DNA of 22,272 nt, from the NCBI GenBank assembly GCA_003133265.1, contig PKWQ01000135.1:308-22579 (forward strand), given 5' to 3'. Below, piece after piece: positions 15,854-22,272 of the stretch. The notes under the pieces were generated by a model. That model made no database searches, was not told the origin of the DNA, and saw only the letters and a program-made list of their open reading frames with translations. A program made the position numbers and the translations under genes. The stretch is from Acetobacteraceae bacterium. Its GTDB lineage: Bacteria > Pseudomonadota > Alphaproteobacteria > Acetobacterales > Acetobacteraceae. Numbering within the stretch: the first letter of the stretch is position 1; each line of letters opens with the position of its first letter.

Positions 15854-16726
15854 ATGGACGGTCTTATCCATCAGATTCTGTCCGGCATCGCCACCGGGGG
15901 CATCTACGCCTCGGTCGCGCTGGCGCTGGTGATGATCTATCAGGCGACGCATCACGTGAACTTCGCCCAGGGCGAGATGGCGACGTTCTCCACCTATATC
16001 GCGCTGACGCTGATCCAGGCCGGCCTGTCGTACTGGGTGGCCTTCGCCGCGACGTTCGTCATCTCGTTCGTCATGGGCGTGCTGATCGAGCGCGTGTTGA
16101 TGCGCCCGATGGCGAACGCGCCGATACTGTCTTCGGTGGGCGTTTTCATCGGGCTGCTGCTGATCTTCAGCTCGATCAGCGGCTGGATTTTCGGCTACAC
16201 GATCAAGACCTTTCCCTCGCCGTTCGAGACCAGCAAGCCGCTGCTCGGGGGCTATGTCTCAGGCCATGAGCTGGGGTCCACGGCGGTCACGCTGGTGGTG
16301 CTGCTGAGCGTCTATCTGTTCTTCCGCCACACCCGCCTCGGGCTGGCGATGCGTGCCGCCGCCTACAACCCGGCCTCCGCGCGCCTTGTCGGCATCCGCG
16401 TCGGCTGGATGCTCGCACTCGGCTGGGGGCTGGCCGCCGGCATCGGTGCGATCGCCGGCTGCATGGTCGCCCCCATCGTGTTCCTCGATCCCAACATGAT
16501 GGCGGGCATCCTGCTCTATTCCTTCGCCGGCGCGCTGCTGGGTGGGATCGGCAATCCGCTGGGCGCGGTACTGGGCGGCTTCGCCGTCGGCGTGATCGAG
16601 AATCTCGGCGGCGCGTACCTGGTGGGCACTGAGTTGAAGCTGACGCTGGCGCTGGTGATCATCGTCGCGGTGCTGGTGGTCAAGCCGTCCGGACTTCTCG
16701 GCAAAGCCGTGCAGAGCAGGGTGTAG
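15854..16726 (+). CDS. livH: Branched-chain amino acid-type ABC transporter permease LivH
   Basis: The 290-residue inner-membrane protein has about eight hydrophobic helices. Recognisable LivH blocks are GIATGGIYASVALALVMIY (11-29), NFAQGEM (36-42), RPMANAPILSSVGVFIG (84-100), and the cytoplasmic loop GLAMRAAAYNPASARLVGI (163-181) that contacts the ATPase. I chose the ATG at 15854 (GGGAGC 8 nt upstream) because the open frame before it only repeats the end of livF in another phase. It lies 16 bp after livF and 4 bp before livM. Confidence 0.93.
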   Translation: MDGLIHQILSGIATGGIYASVALALVMIYQATHHVNFAQGEMATFSTYIALTLIQAGLSYWVAFAATFVISFVMGVLIERVLMRPMANAPILSSVGVFIGLLLIFSSISGWIFGYTIKTFPSPFETSKPLLGGYVSGHELGSTAVTLVVLLSVYLFFRHTRLGLAMRAAAYNPASARLVGIRVGWMLALGWGLAAGIGAIAGCMVAPIVFLDPNMMAGILLYSFAGALLGGIGNPLGAVLGGFAVGVIENLGGAYLVGTELKLTLALVIIVAVLVVKPSGLLGKAVQSRV

Positions 16727-16730
16727 GCGC

Positions 16731-17726
16731 ATGAGCGGCAGCAACGCAGCCGGGACAGGCGCACTTACCGCCGGACGCGGGGCGGCGGTCGCTTCCGTGC
16801 TCGGCGCTGCCGTGGCGGCCGCGTTCCTGTTCTCTGATTATCACCTGTTCCAGCTGACCCTGGTGGTGGTCTACGCCATCGCCATCCTGGGACTGACCAT
16901 CGTCACCGGCTTCAACGGCCAGATCTCGCTCGGCCATGGTGCGTTCTATGCCATCGGCGCCTATACCACCGCGATTCTGATGGACCGCTACGACATGCCG
17001 TACTGGGCGACGCTGCCGTTCTCGGCGGTGGTCTGCGCTGGCGTGGGGTTCCTGATCGGCCTGCCGGCGCTGCGGCTGGGCGGGCTGTATCTGGCGCTGA
17101 CCACCTTCGCCCTCGCCGTCGCCACCCCGCAGGTGCTGAAGCACAAGCTGATCGAGGACTATACCGGCGGCGTGCAGGGGATCGTGATCTCCAAGCCCGA
17201 TCCACCGTTCGACCTGCCAATCGACGCCGACCAATGGCTGTATCTGTTCACGTTGGCGGTGGGCTGCGTGATGTTCCTGCTCGCCTGGAACCTGCTGCGC
17301 GGGCGCATCGGCCGGGCGATGATGGCGATCCGCGACCACGCGGTGGCGGCCGAGGCGATGGGCATCGACATCGCCATGCTGAAGACCCGCACCTTCGCGG
17401 TCAGCGCCATGTTCACCGGCATCGCCGGGTCGCTCGGCGCCATCGCGGTGCAGTTCGTCGCGCCCGACAGTTTCTCGGTGTTCCTGTCGATCTTCCTGTT
17501 CGTCGGCCTGGTGGTGGGCGGCGTTGCGTCCATTCCCGGCGCGATCTACGGGGCGTTGTTCATCCAGTTCGTGCCCAACGTGGCCGACCAGCTTTCCAAG
17601 GCGGCGCCGGGCGCGGTCTACGGTATTCTCCTGATCGCCGTGCTCTATCTGGCGCCGGGCGGCGCGGCCGGTTTCGTGCGAAGCATGACGCGCCGGCTGT
17701 GCCGGATGGTGCGACCGGGAGGGTAG
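16731..17726 (+). CDS. livM: Branched-chain amino acid-type ABC transporter permease LivM
   Basis: The 331-residue inner-membrane protein is the partner of LivH. The LivM signature GFNGQISLGHGAFYAIGAY lies at 60-78, PALRLGGLYLALTTFALAVATPQ at 112-134, and the ATPase-contact loop GRAMMAIRDHAVAAEAMGID at 194-213. The gene is the last of the four transporter genes. A periplasmic binding protein, normally livJ or livK, does not follow within the window. Confidence 0.93.
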   Translation: MSGSNAAGTGALTAGRGAAVASVLGAAVAAAFLFSDYHLFQLTLVVVYAIAILGLTIVTGFNGQISLGHGAFYAIGAYTTAILMDRYDMPYWATLPFSAVVCAGVGFLIGLPALRLGGLYLALTTFALAVATPQVLKHKLIEDYTGGVQGIVISKPDPPFDLPIDADQWLYLFTLAVGCVMFLLAWNLLRGRIGRAMMAIRDHAVAAEAMGIDIAMLKTRTFAVSAMFTGIAGSLGAIAVQFVAPDSFSVFLSIFLFVGLVVGGVASIPGAIYGALFIQFVPNVADQLSKAAPGAVYGILLIAVLYLAPGGAAGFVRSMTRRLCRMVRPGG

Positions 17727-17824
17727 AGGCGGCGGCCCAATTCGCGCATGGCTGCCCGAGGCTTCTCGGCCACCGGGTTTCCGCCTTAAACTTCCGGCCA
17801 ATTCACCATGAGGGAGAAACGGCG

Positions 17825-18628
17825 ATGTTGGATCTGACCGGCAAGGTCGCGATCGTCACGGGGGCCGGTTCGGTCGGTCCGGGCTGGGGCAACGGCAAGG
17901 CGACGGCGACGCTGATGGCGCGCCAGGGCGCGGCGGTGTTCCTGGTCGACATCAACCAGGACGCGGTCGAGGAGACCCGCAAGATCATCGAGGGCGAGGG
18001 CGGCGCGTGCGCCACGCATAGTTGCAACATGCTGCTGGCGGCTGACGTGGAGGAGATGGTGCAGGCGTGCCTGAACCGTTTCAAGCGCATCGACATCCTG
18101 GTGAACAATGTCGGCGGATCGGAGCCGGGCGACGTGGTCAGCATGCCGGAAGAGGTGTTCGACCGGCAGATCGACTTCAACCTGAAGACCGCCTTCCTGG
18201 GCTGCAAATATGCCATCCCGGTGATGGAGGCGCAGGGCAAGGGCGCGATCGTCAACATCTCCTCCGTCGCCGGCGTGCGCAATTCGCGCGGCGGGCGCAC
18301 CCACATCGGCTATAGCGCGTCCAAGGCGGCGGTGGTGCAGTTCTCTCGCGCGGTCGCCGGCGATTTCGCCAAGAAGAACATCCGCTGCAACACGGTGCTG
18401 CCCGGCCTGATGCACACGCCGCTGGTGGAATACCGGCTGGCGCGCCAGCTCGCCGGCAACGACGCCGCGGCGCTGATCGCCTCGCGCAACGCGCAGGTGC
18501 CGATGGGCAAGATGGGCACCGGCTGGGACGTGGCGCACGCCGTGCTGTTCCTTGCCTCCGACGAGGCTGGCTACATCACCGGCACCGAGATCGTCGTCGA
18601 CGGCGGATTGATCGCCGGGCTCGGCTGA
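17825..18628 (+). CDS. Short-chain dehydrogenase/reductase with an extended Gly-rich nucleotide loop
   Basis: The 267-residue protein is a classical-type SDR that should oxidise an alcohol or reduce a ketone with NAD(P). The nucleotide loop is TGAGSVGPGWGNGKA (12-26), three or four residues longer than the standard TGxxxGIG. Other landmarks are NNVGG (94-98, normally NNAG), the Ser146/Ser147 pair, Tyr163-x3-Lys167 in GYSASK, and DGG at the C-terminus. The acidic Asp42 after the second strand favours NAD. AGGGAGA precedes the ATG. It starts 98 bp after livM and heads a run of plus-strand genes, so it probably acts on the compound imported or its product. Confidence 0.9.
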   Translation: MLDLTGKVAIVTGAGSVGPGWGNGKATATLMARQGAAVFLVDINQDAVEETRKIIEGEGGACATHSCNMLLAADVEEMVQACLNRFKRIDILVNNVGGSEPGDVVSMPEEVFDRQIDFNLKTAFLGCKYAIPVMEAQGKGAIVNISSVAGVRNSRGGRTHIGYSASKAAVVQFSRAVAGDFAKKNIRCNTVLPGLMHTPLVEYRLARQLAGNDAAALIASRNAQVPMGKMGTGWDVAHAVLFLASDEAGYITGTEIVVDGGLIAGLG

Positions 18629-18672
18629 CACAGGATGCGCGTAGCGACGAGAAAACACAGGGAACCAGAGCG

Positions 18673-19230
18673 ATGAGCCAGGAACGTTTTTCGAACCAGA
18701 CGCTGGAGGAAATGACGCCGGAGCAGCGCACCGCTGCCGAGGCGATCCTGGCCGGGCCGCGCGGGGGGATGCGCGGGCCGTTCAAGGCGCTGCTGCGCAG
18801 CCCGGACCTCGCGGACAAGGTGCAGCGTGTCGGGGCGTATGTGCGCTTCAACACCTGCCTGCATCAGCGGCTGAACGAACTGGCGATTCTGCTGGTGGCG
18901 CGGCAGTGGAACGCGCAGTTCGAGTGGTACGCGCACCGGCTGCTGGCGCTGAAGGCTGGCCTCGATGGCCGGATCTGCGACGCCATCGCCGAGGGCAAGC
19001 GGCCGGCGAAGATGGACGAGGAAGAGACCATCGTGTGGGAGTTCGGCAACGAACTGCTGCGGACCAAAGAGGTTTCAGACGCCAAGTTCAATGCCATGAA
19101 GGCCAAGTTCGGAGAGCAGGGCGTGATCGATCTGATCGGCGCGATGGGCTACTACACGATCGTCTCCATGGTGCTGAATGTCGACCGCGTGCCGCTGCCC
19201 GATGGCGTGGAGCCGCTCAAGAAGCTTTGA
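18673..19230 (+). CDS. Carboxymuconolactone decarboxylase family protein without the CxxC motif
   Basis: The 185-residue protein has the all-helical CMD fold signature: LNELAILLVARQWNAQFEWYAHRLLALKAGL (residues 67-97), with Glu69, Glu84 and His88 placed as in gamma-carboxymuconolactone decarboxylases. The CxxC pair of the AhpD-type peroxidase branch is absent. This fits the lactone or decarboxylase-like branch rather than a peroxidase. An N-terminal lead of about 45 residues matches standalone members of this size. GGGAACC precedes the ATG. It sits between an SDR and an enone reductase gene, so a ring-opening, isomerising or decarboxylating step is plausible, but the reaction is not known. 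Confidence 0.88.
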   Translation: MSQERFSNQTLEEMTPEQRTAAEAILAGPRGGMRGPFKALLRSPDLADKVQRVGAYVRFNTCLHQRLNELAILLVARQWNAQFEWYAHRLLALKAGLDGRICDAIAEGKRPAKMDEEETIVWEFGNELLRTKEVSDAKFNAMKAKFGEQGVIDLIGAMGYYTIVSMVLNVDRVPLPDGVEPLKKL

Positions 19231-19270
19231 CGCATCGGCGCCGGGCGAAAGCCCAGGGAGAACGTTCCGA

Positions 19271-20326
19271 ATGGCTGAGAATATCGCGCTGATCGCCGGC
19301 GCCACCGGGGCCGCCGCGATGCGGCTGGTGGAATTGCTGGGAGCGACGCCGGGCTGGCAGGTCGTCGGGCTCTGCCGCAACCCGCCCGCTGAGCCCTGGC
19401 CGGCGAATATCCGCTACATATCGACCGACCTGACCGACGTCGCTTCCGTCCGTGCGGCCGTGGCCGCGTCGGGGGCGGTGACGCACATGGCCTATGCCTC
19501 CCGCGCGCCGTTCGGCGAGGGTGGCGTGGAAGACGTGCCGGGCAATGTGGTGTTGCTGGCCAACGTGCTGGAGGCGGTGGACACGCCGGCACTGAAGCAC
19601 GTGCATCTGGTCGAGGGCGCGAAGTGGTATGGCATGCATATCGGCAAGTTCCGTACCCCGGCGCTGGAGGACGATGCGCGCCATCTGCCGCCGAATTTCT
19701 ACTACGACCAGCAGGACATGATCGTCGCCCGTCAACAAGGCAAGGCCTGGACCTGGTCGGCGAGCCGCCCGAGTTTCGTCGTCGATTTCGCTCCTGACCG
19801 GTCGCGCAACCTGATCTCCACGCTCGGCGTCTATGCCGCGATCTGCAAGGAGCTGAACACGGATTTCGACTTTCCCGGCCGTGCCGGCGCCTATGACACG
19901 CTGATGGAACTGACGGATGCGACCCAGCTCGCGCGTTCCATCCGTTGGATGTTCACCGACCCGCGCGCCGCCAATCAGGCGTTCAACGTCACCAATGGCG
20001 ACGTGTTCCGCTATTCGCGCCTGTGGCCGCGGCTCGCCAGATATTTCGGTCTCAACTGCGGCACGGTACGCCCGATGCAGATGGCGCGCTGGATGGCGGA
20101 CAAGGAGCCGGTCTGGCAGCGCATCGTCGCCCGCCATGGGCTGATCGCCCAGCCGATGGACAACATCGCGCGCTGGGACTTCCTCGATTTCGCGCTCGGG
20201 CTGGACCGCGACGTGTTCATGTCGATGAACCGGGCGCGGCTCGCCGGGTTCAACGATCTGGACGATACCGAGACGATGTTCTACCGCCACCTGGATACCT
20301 ACCGCGCCGCGCGTATCCTTCCCTGA
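19271..20326 (+). CDS. PRISE-family (progesterone 5-beta-reductase/iridoid-synthase-like) SDR, putative 1,4-enone reductase
   Basis: The 351-residue protein is an extended SDR that matches the PRISE family beyond the general fold. Characterised plant members reduce conjugated enones with NADPH. The catalytic Lys lies in EGAKWYG (Lys118), the family motif NFYYDQQD at 142-149 supplies the Tyr, and TWSASRPSFVVDF followed by STLGVYAAICKEL (161-200) closely follows the plant pattern. NQAFNVTNGDVFRYSRLWP is a further family block. The Gly-rich loop is GATGAAA (10-16), where GATGIVG is usual, so one Gly is missing. The start ATG at 19271 has GGGAGAA upstream. It lies between the CMD-family gene and the barrel protein gene. 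Confidence 0.9.
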   Translation: MAENIALIAGATGAAAMRLVELLGATPGWQVVGLCRNPPAEPWPANIRYISTDLTDVASVRAAVAASGAVTHMAYASRAPFGEGGVEDVPGNVVLLANVLEAVDTPALKHVHLVEGAKWYGMHIGKFRTPALEDDARHLPPNFYYDQQDMIVARQQGKAWTWSASRPSFVVDFAPDRSRNLISTLGVYAAICKELNTDFDFPGRAGAYDTLMELTDATQLARSIRWMFTDPRAANQAFNVTNGDVFRYSRLWPRLARYFGLNCGTVRPMQMARWMADKEPVWQRIVARHGLIAQPMDNIARWDFLDFALGLDRDVFMSMNRARLAGFNDLDDTETMFYRHLDTYRAARILP

Positions 20327-20336
20327 GGAGACCGTC

Positions 20337-21014
20337 ATGCCGCTTCAAGGTTCCGCGATCCTGTGTGTCTGGAACGATGCCGATCCGGCGCTGGAGGACG
20401 AGTTCAACGAATGGTACCTGCGCCAGCATGCGCTGGAACGGGTCGGCATACCCGGCATCAACCGTGCGCGGCGCTATCGGGCGGTAGCTGACGGGGCGCC
20501 GCGCTACGCGGCGTTCTACGAGGCGGACACGCTGGATGTGCTGCGCTCGGAGACCTATGTGCGGCTGCTGGACGAGCCGACGCCGTGGACAAGGCGGATG
20601 ATGCCTGCATTCAGGAACATGCAGCGCGGCATCTGCAGCGTTGTCGCGAGCCTGGGCGAGGGGATCGGCGGCGCGGCATCGTTCTGGCATCTTTCGCCCA
20701 CACCCGGCGAAGAGGCCCGGCTGCGTGCCTGGCTGTGCGAGACAGTGCTGCCGCCGATCATGCGCCTGCCCGGCATCGTGGCCGCCCATGTCTGGGAGGG
20801 CGTGGCCGCGGCGAGCGCGCGGCCGACCACCGAGGTGGCGTTGCGCGGCGGAGCCGATCGCGGCGTCGAACTGGTGCTGGTGGTGGAGGCGCAGGAACAG
20901 GGCGCCCTCGACCGGCTGCGCCCACCGTTCCGCGCCCATGAGCCGGCCGAGCAGGGCGCCGCGCATGTCGATACTTATCCGGGCTACAGCCTGCTGGTGG
21001 CGTTCGGCGGCTGA
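20337..21014 (+). CDS. Uncharacterised protein, probable tandem ferredoxin-like (dimeric alpha/beta barrel) domains
   Basis: I do not recognise a characterised family for this 225-residue protein. The first half has AILCVWNDADP, then FNEWYLRQHALERVGIPGINRARRY (23-47), a pattern found in small EthD/antibiotic-monooxygenase-like barrels. The second half repeats the plan: WHLSPTPGEEARLRAWL, then VLPPIMRLPGIVAAHVWE (137-154) and a strand ELVLVVEAQ. The parallel IPGINRARRY and LPGIVAAHVWE suggest internal duplication. GAGGAG lies just after the upstream stop and before the ATG, a strong site. It is the last gene of the plus-strand run, ending 43 bp before a convergent SDR gene. It may be a small catabolic enzyme or a ligand-binding protein. 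Confidence 0.8.
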   Translation: MPLQGSAILCVWNDADPALEDEFNEWYLRQHALERVGIPGINRARRYRAVADGAPRYAAFYEADTLDVLRSETYVRLLDEPTPWTRRMMPAFRNMQRGICSVVASLGEGIGGAASFWHLSPTPGEEARLRAWLCETVLPPIMRLPGIVAAHVWEGVAAASARPTTEVALRGGADRGVELVLVVEAQEQGALDRLRPPFRAHEPAEQGAAHVDTYPGYSLLVAFGG

Positions 21015-21031
21015 GGCGACAGCCAGAACGT

Positions 21032-21053
21032 GCCGGGCGCGAACGCCCCCGGC
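21032..21053. terminator. GC-rich stem-loop between convergent genes, possible bidirectional terminator
   Basis: GCCGGGCGC (21032-21040) and GCCCCCGGC (21045-21053) pair over nine positions with one mismatch around a GAAC loop. It lies within the 43-bp gap between convergent stop codons. No T-run follows on either strand, so it is not a textbook intrinsic terminator. Confidence 0.5.
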
Positions 21054-21057
21054 GTCG

Positions 21058-21828
21058 CTACATCGCGGCGGTCAGGCCGCCATCGACCATCAGCACATGG
21101 CCGGTGACGAAGGATGCGGCGTCCGAGGCCAGGAACACCGCGGGGCCGGCGAGTTCTTCGGGGACGCCCCAGCGCGCCAGCGGCGCACGTCCGGCGATCC
21201 AGGTGTTGAACGCCGCGTCGTTGTGCAGCGCCTCGGTTGCATCCGTGGGGAAGAAGCCGGGGGCGAGGGCGTTCACGGTGATGTTGTGCGGGGCAAGTTC
21301 CACCGCCAGCGCGCGGGTCATGCCGAACAGCCCGGCCTTGGCGGTGATGTAGCCGGGGATGGTTGGGCGCGCGACCTGGCCCATGATCGAGGACACCATG
21401 ATGATCCGCCCGTGCTTGGCGGGCACCATCATCCGCGCCGCTTCCCGCGACAGCCGGAAATAGGCGGTCAGGTTGGCGTCGATCACGCTCTGCCAGTCGG
21501 CGTCGGTGGTTTCCAGCAACGGCTTGCGCGGGATGATGCCGGCGTTGTTGACCAGGATGTCCAGGGGGCCGTGCTCGGCGGCGATCCCGGCGAAGGCGCG
21601 CAGCACCGCCGGCTCGTCGGTGACGTCGAAGCCGATGGTGCCGGCGGCCGGCGTTCCGGCGGCGGCAAAGGCTTCGGCACGGGCCGCCAGCACCGCCAGA
21701 TCGCGCCCATGCAGCAGTACGCGCGCGCCGGCCTGGGCCAGGCCCAGCGCGATCGCGGCGCCCAGCCCGCGCGAACTGCCGGTAACCAGGGCAAGGCGCC
21801 CTGTCAGATCGAACGTGGTTTTTGTCAT
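21058..21828 (-). CDS. Short-chain dehydrogenase/reductase (gluconate 5-dehydrogenase/3-oxoacyl reductase-like)
   Basis: The 256-residue protein is a classical SDR: GSSRGLG (17-23), NNAG (94-97), Ser146/Ser147, Tyr160-x3-Lys164 in GYITAK, and PGFFPTD after the sixth strand. His40-Gly-Arg42 after the second strand is consistent with NADP preference. The overall sequence resembles gluconate 5-dehydrogenases and similar sugar or ketoacid reductases, but SDR substrate cannot be assigned from sequence. No clear Shine-Dalgarno sequence precedes the ATG at 21828 (CCGTCCCGGC). It is divergent from the E1 alpha gene and convergent with the barrel protein gene. Confidence 0.9.
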   Translation of the reverse strand: MTKTTFDLTGRLALVTGSSRGLGAAIALGLAQAGARVLLHGRDLAVLAARAEAFAAAGTPAAGTIGFDVTDEPAVLRAFAGIAAEHGPLDILVNNAGIIPRKPLLETTDADWQSVIDANLTAYFRLSREAARMMVPAKHGRIIMVSSIMGQVARPTIPGYITAKAGLFGMTRALAVELAPHNITVNALAPGFFPTDATEALHNDAAFNTWIAGRAPLARWGVPEELAGPAVFLASDAASFVTGHVLMVDGGLTAAM

Positions 21829-21886
21829 GCCGGGACGGTGGCGGATCGGCGGAAACGTGTCAACGAACCGGTGCGGGGCGGCGGGT

Positions 21887-21916
21887 TTGACTCACTTGAA
21901 ATCACCAGCCTAACGT
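21887..21916 (+). promoter_or_regulatory. Candidate sigma-70-type promoter for the E1 alpha gene
   Basis: TTGACT (21887-21892) is followed after 18 nt by TAACGT (21911-21916) in the 133-bp divergent gap, about 45 nt before the E1 alpha start. The -35 box is good and the -10 box is weak. Confidence 0.4.
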
Positions 21917-21961
21917 CAGGCAATCCACGGCGGCATCCGGGATGGGAGGGAGCGCTGTAAC

Positions 21962-22272
21962 ATGAGTGAAGCGGCAGTGAACGAGATGGCCGGGCGCAAC
22001 CTGCGCGTCGAGCCGGAGATCCTGACAAAGCTGTACGAGAGAATGGTGCGGATGCGACGCTTCGACGAGCGAACGGCGGAGCTGTTCGCGGCCGGGGCGG
22101 TGAAGGGCACCGCACACAGCTATGTCGGCGAGGAAGCGGTCGCCGCCGGCGTCTGCCTCAATCTGACCGACACGGATTACGTTGGCAGCAACCATCGCGG
22201 CCACGGTCACTGCATCGCCAAGGGCGCGCGGCTCGACCTGATGATGGCCGAGCTGATGGGCAAGGACACCGG
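21962..22272 (+). CDS. Thiamine-diphosphate-dependent dehydrogenase E1 component, alpha subunit (partial, cut by window edge)
   Basis: The first 103 codons are present. After a short N-terminal lead come LYERMVRMRRFDERTAELF (24-42), VKGTAHSYVGEEAVAAGVC (47-65), and NHRGHGHCIAKGARLDLMMAELMGKDT (77-103). These are the opening blocks of E1 alpha subunits of pyruvate, branched-chain 2-oxo acid and acetoin dehydrogenases. The NHRGHGHCIAKG form is especially like the acetoin (AcoA) type. GGGAGGGAG lies about 8 nt before the ATG. E1 beta and E2 genes would be expected just beyond the window. With the upstream genes it suggests oxidative cleavage of a 2-oxo acid or 1,2-diketone product. Confidence 0.88.
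   Translation, partial: MSEAAVNEMAGRNLRVEPEILTKLYERMVRMRRFDERTAELFAAGAVKGTAHSYVGEEAVAAGVCLNLTDTDYVGSNHRGHGHCIAKGARLDLMMAELMGKDT

Noticed and set aside
17756..17769. Hairpin CCGAG-GCTT-CTCGG between livM and the SDR gene
   Set aside because: Only five base pairs and no T-run follows; likely chance in GC-rich DNA.
18635..18676. A 13-codon ORF ending ATGA at the start of the CMD-family gene
   Set aside because: It lacks a ribosome-binding site at a proper distance, and the CMD gene has its own GGGAA site, so coupling is not needed.
21942..21965. A 7-codon ORF ending ATGA at the E1 alpha start
   Set aside because: The E1 alpha ribosome-binding site lies inside it, so it is better explained by chance.

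Overview
The window is gene-dense, very GC-rich bacterial chromosome with strong third-position GC bias, short intergenic gaps and many start/stop overlaps. Gene content (two peptide-type ABC transporters, a Liv-type ABC transporter, CoA-dependent acid catabolism, several short-chain dehydrogenases) and base composition suggest an alphaproteobacterium, possibly of the Rhodospirillales/Acetobacteraceae type. That placement is inference, not shown by any marker gene. I see no rRNA, tRNA, CRISPR array, transposase, phage gene or transcription-factor gene.

Layout. (1) 1-1640, minus: the start of a peptide/nickel-type transporter operon, with a substrate-binding protein followed by the first 12 codons of its permease, cut by the window edge. 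(2) 1905-2546, minus: a five-helix membrane protein preceded by a perfect 15-bp palindrome. (3) 2662-8033, minus: a complete peptide-type ABC transporter in the order ATPase, binding protein, permease, permease, ATPase, with three tight junctions. A 14-bp tandem duplication sits at the junction of the two permeases. (4) 8436-8924, plus: a TrmO-type tRNA methyltransferase, ending back to back with the next operon. (5) 8925-13005, minus: acyl-CoA dehydrogenase, class III CoA-transferase, glutathione S-transferase and an isopropylmalate-dehydrogenase-like enzyme. (6) 13158-14198, plus: a double-hotdog MaoC-type hydratase, divergent from (5). The 152-bp region between them carries a tandem 16-bp repeat and an inverted copy of its core. 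(7) 14340-17726, plus: livG, livF, livH and livM of a branched-chain-amino-acid-type transporter without a binding protein. (8) 17825-21014, plus: an SDR, a carboxymuconolactone-decarboxylase-family protein, a PRISE-type (progesterone 5-beta-reductase/iridoid-synthase-like) enone reductase and an uncharacterised protein that looks like a tandem ferredoxin-like barrel. (9) 21058-21828, minus: a second SDR, convergent with (8) across a GC-rich hairpin. (10) 21962 to the edge, plus: the start of a thiamine-diphosphate dehydrogenase E1 alpha subunit.

How the genes may work together. Regions 5-10 look like one catabolic neighbourhood for an unknown carboxylic acid, perhaps alicyclic or terpenoid-like. 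The Liv transporter would import it. The CoA-transferase would activate it, the acyl-CoA dehydrogenase and MaoC hydratase would oxidise and hydrate it, and the SDRs and the PRISE enone reductase would handle keto and enone intermediates. A 2-oxo-acid dehydrogenase would finish the chain. The individual family calls are firm; the shared pathway and its substrate are inference.

A second theme is translational architecture. livG, trmO and the first ATPase of the peptide operon have poor or badly spaced ribosome-binding sites at their own starts. Each is preceded by a very short ORF that ends in an ATGA overlap with the gene start. The best case is a 23-codon ORF with a strong GGGAGGGGG site before livG.
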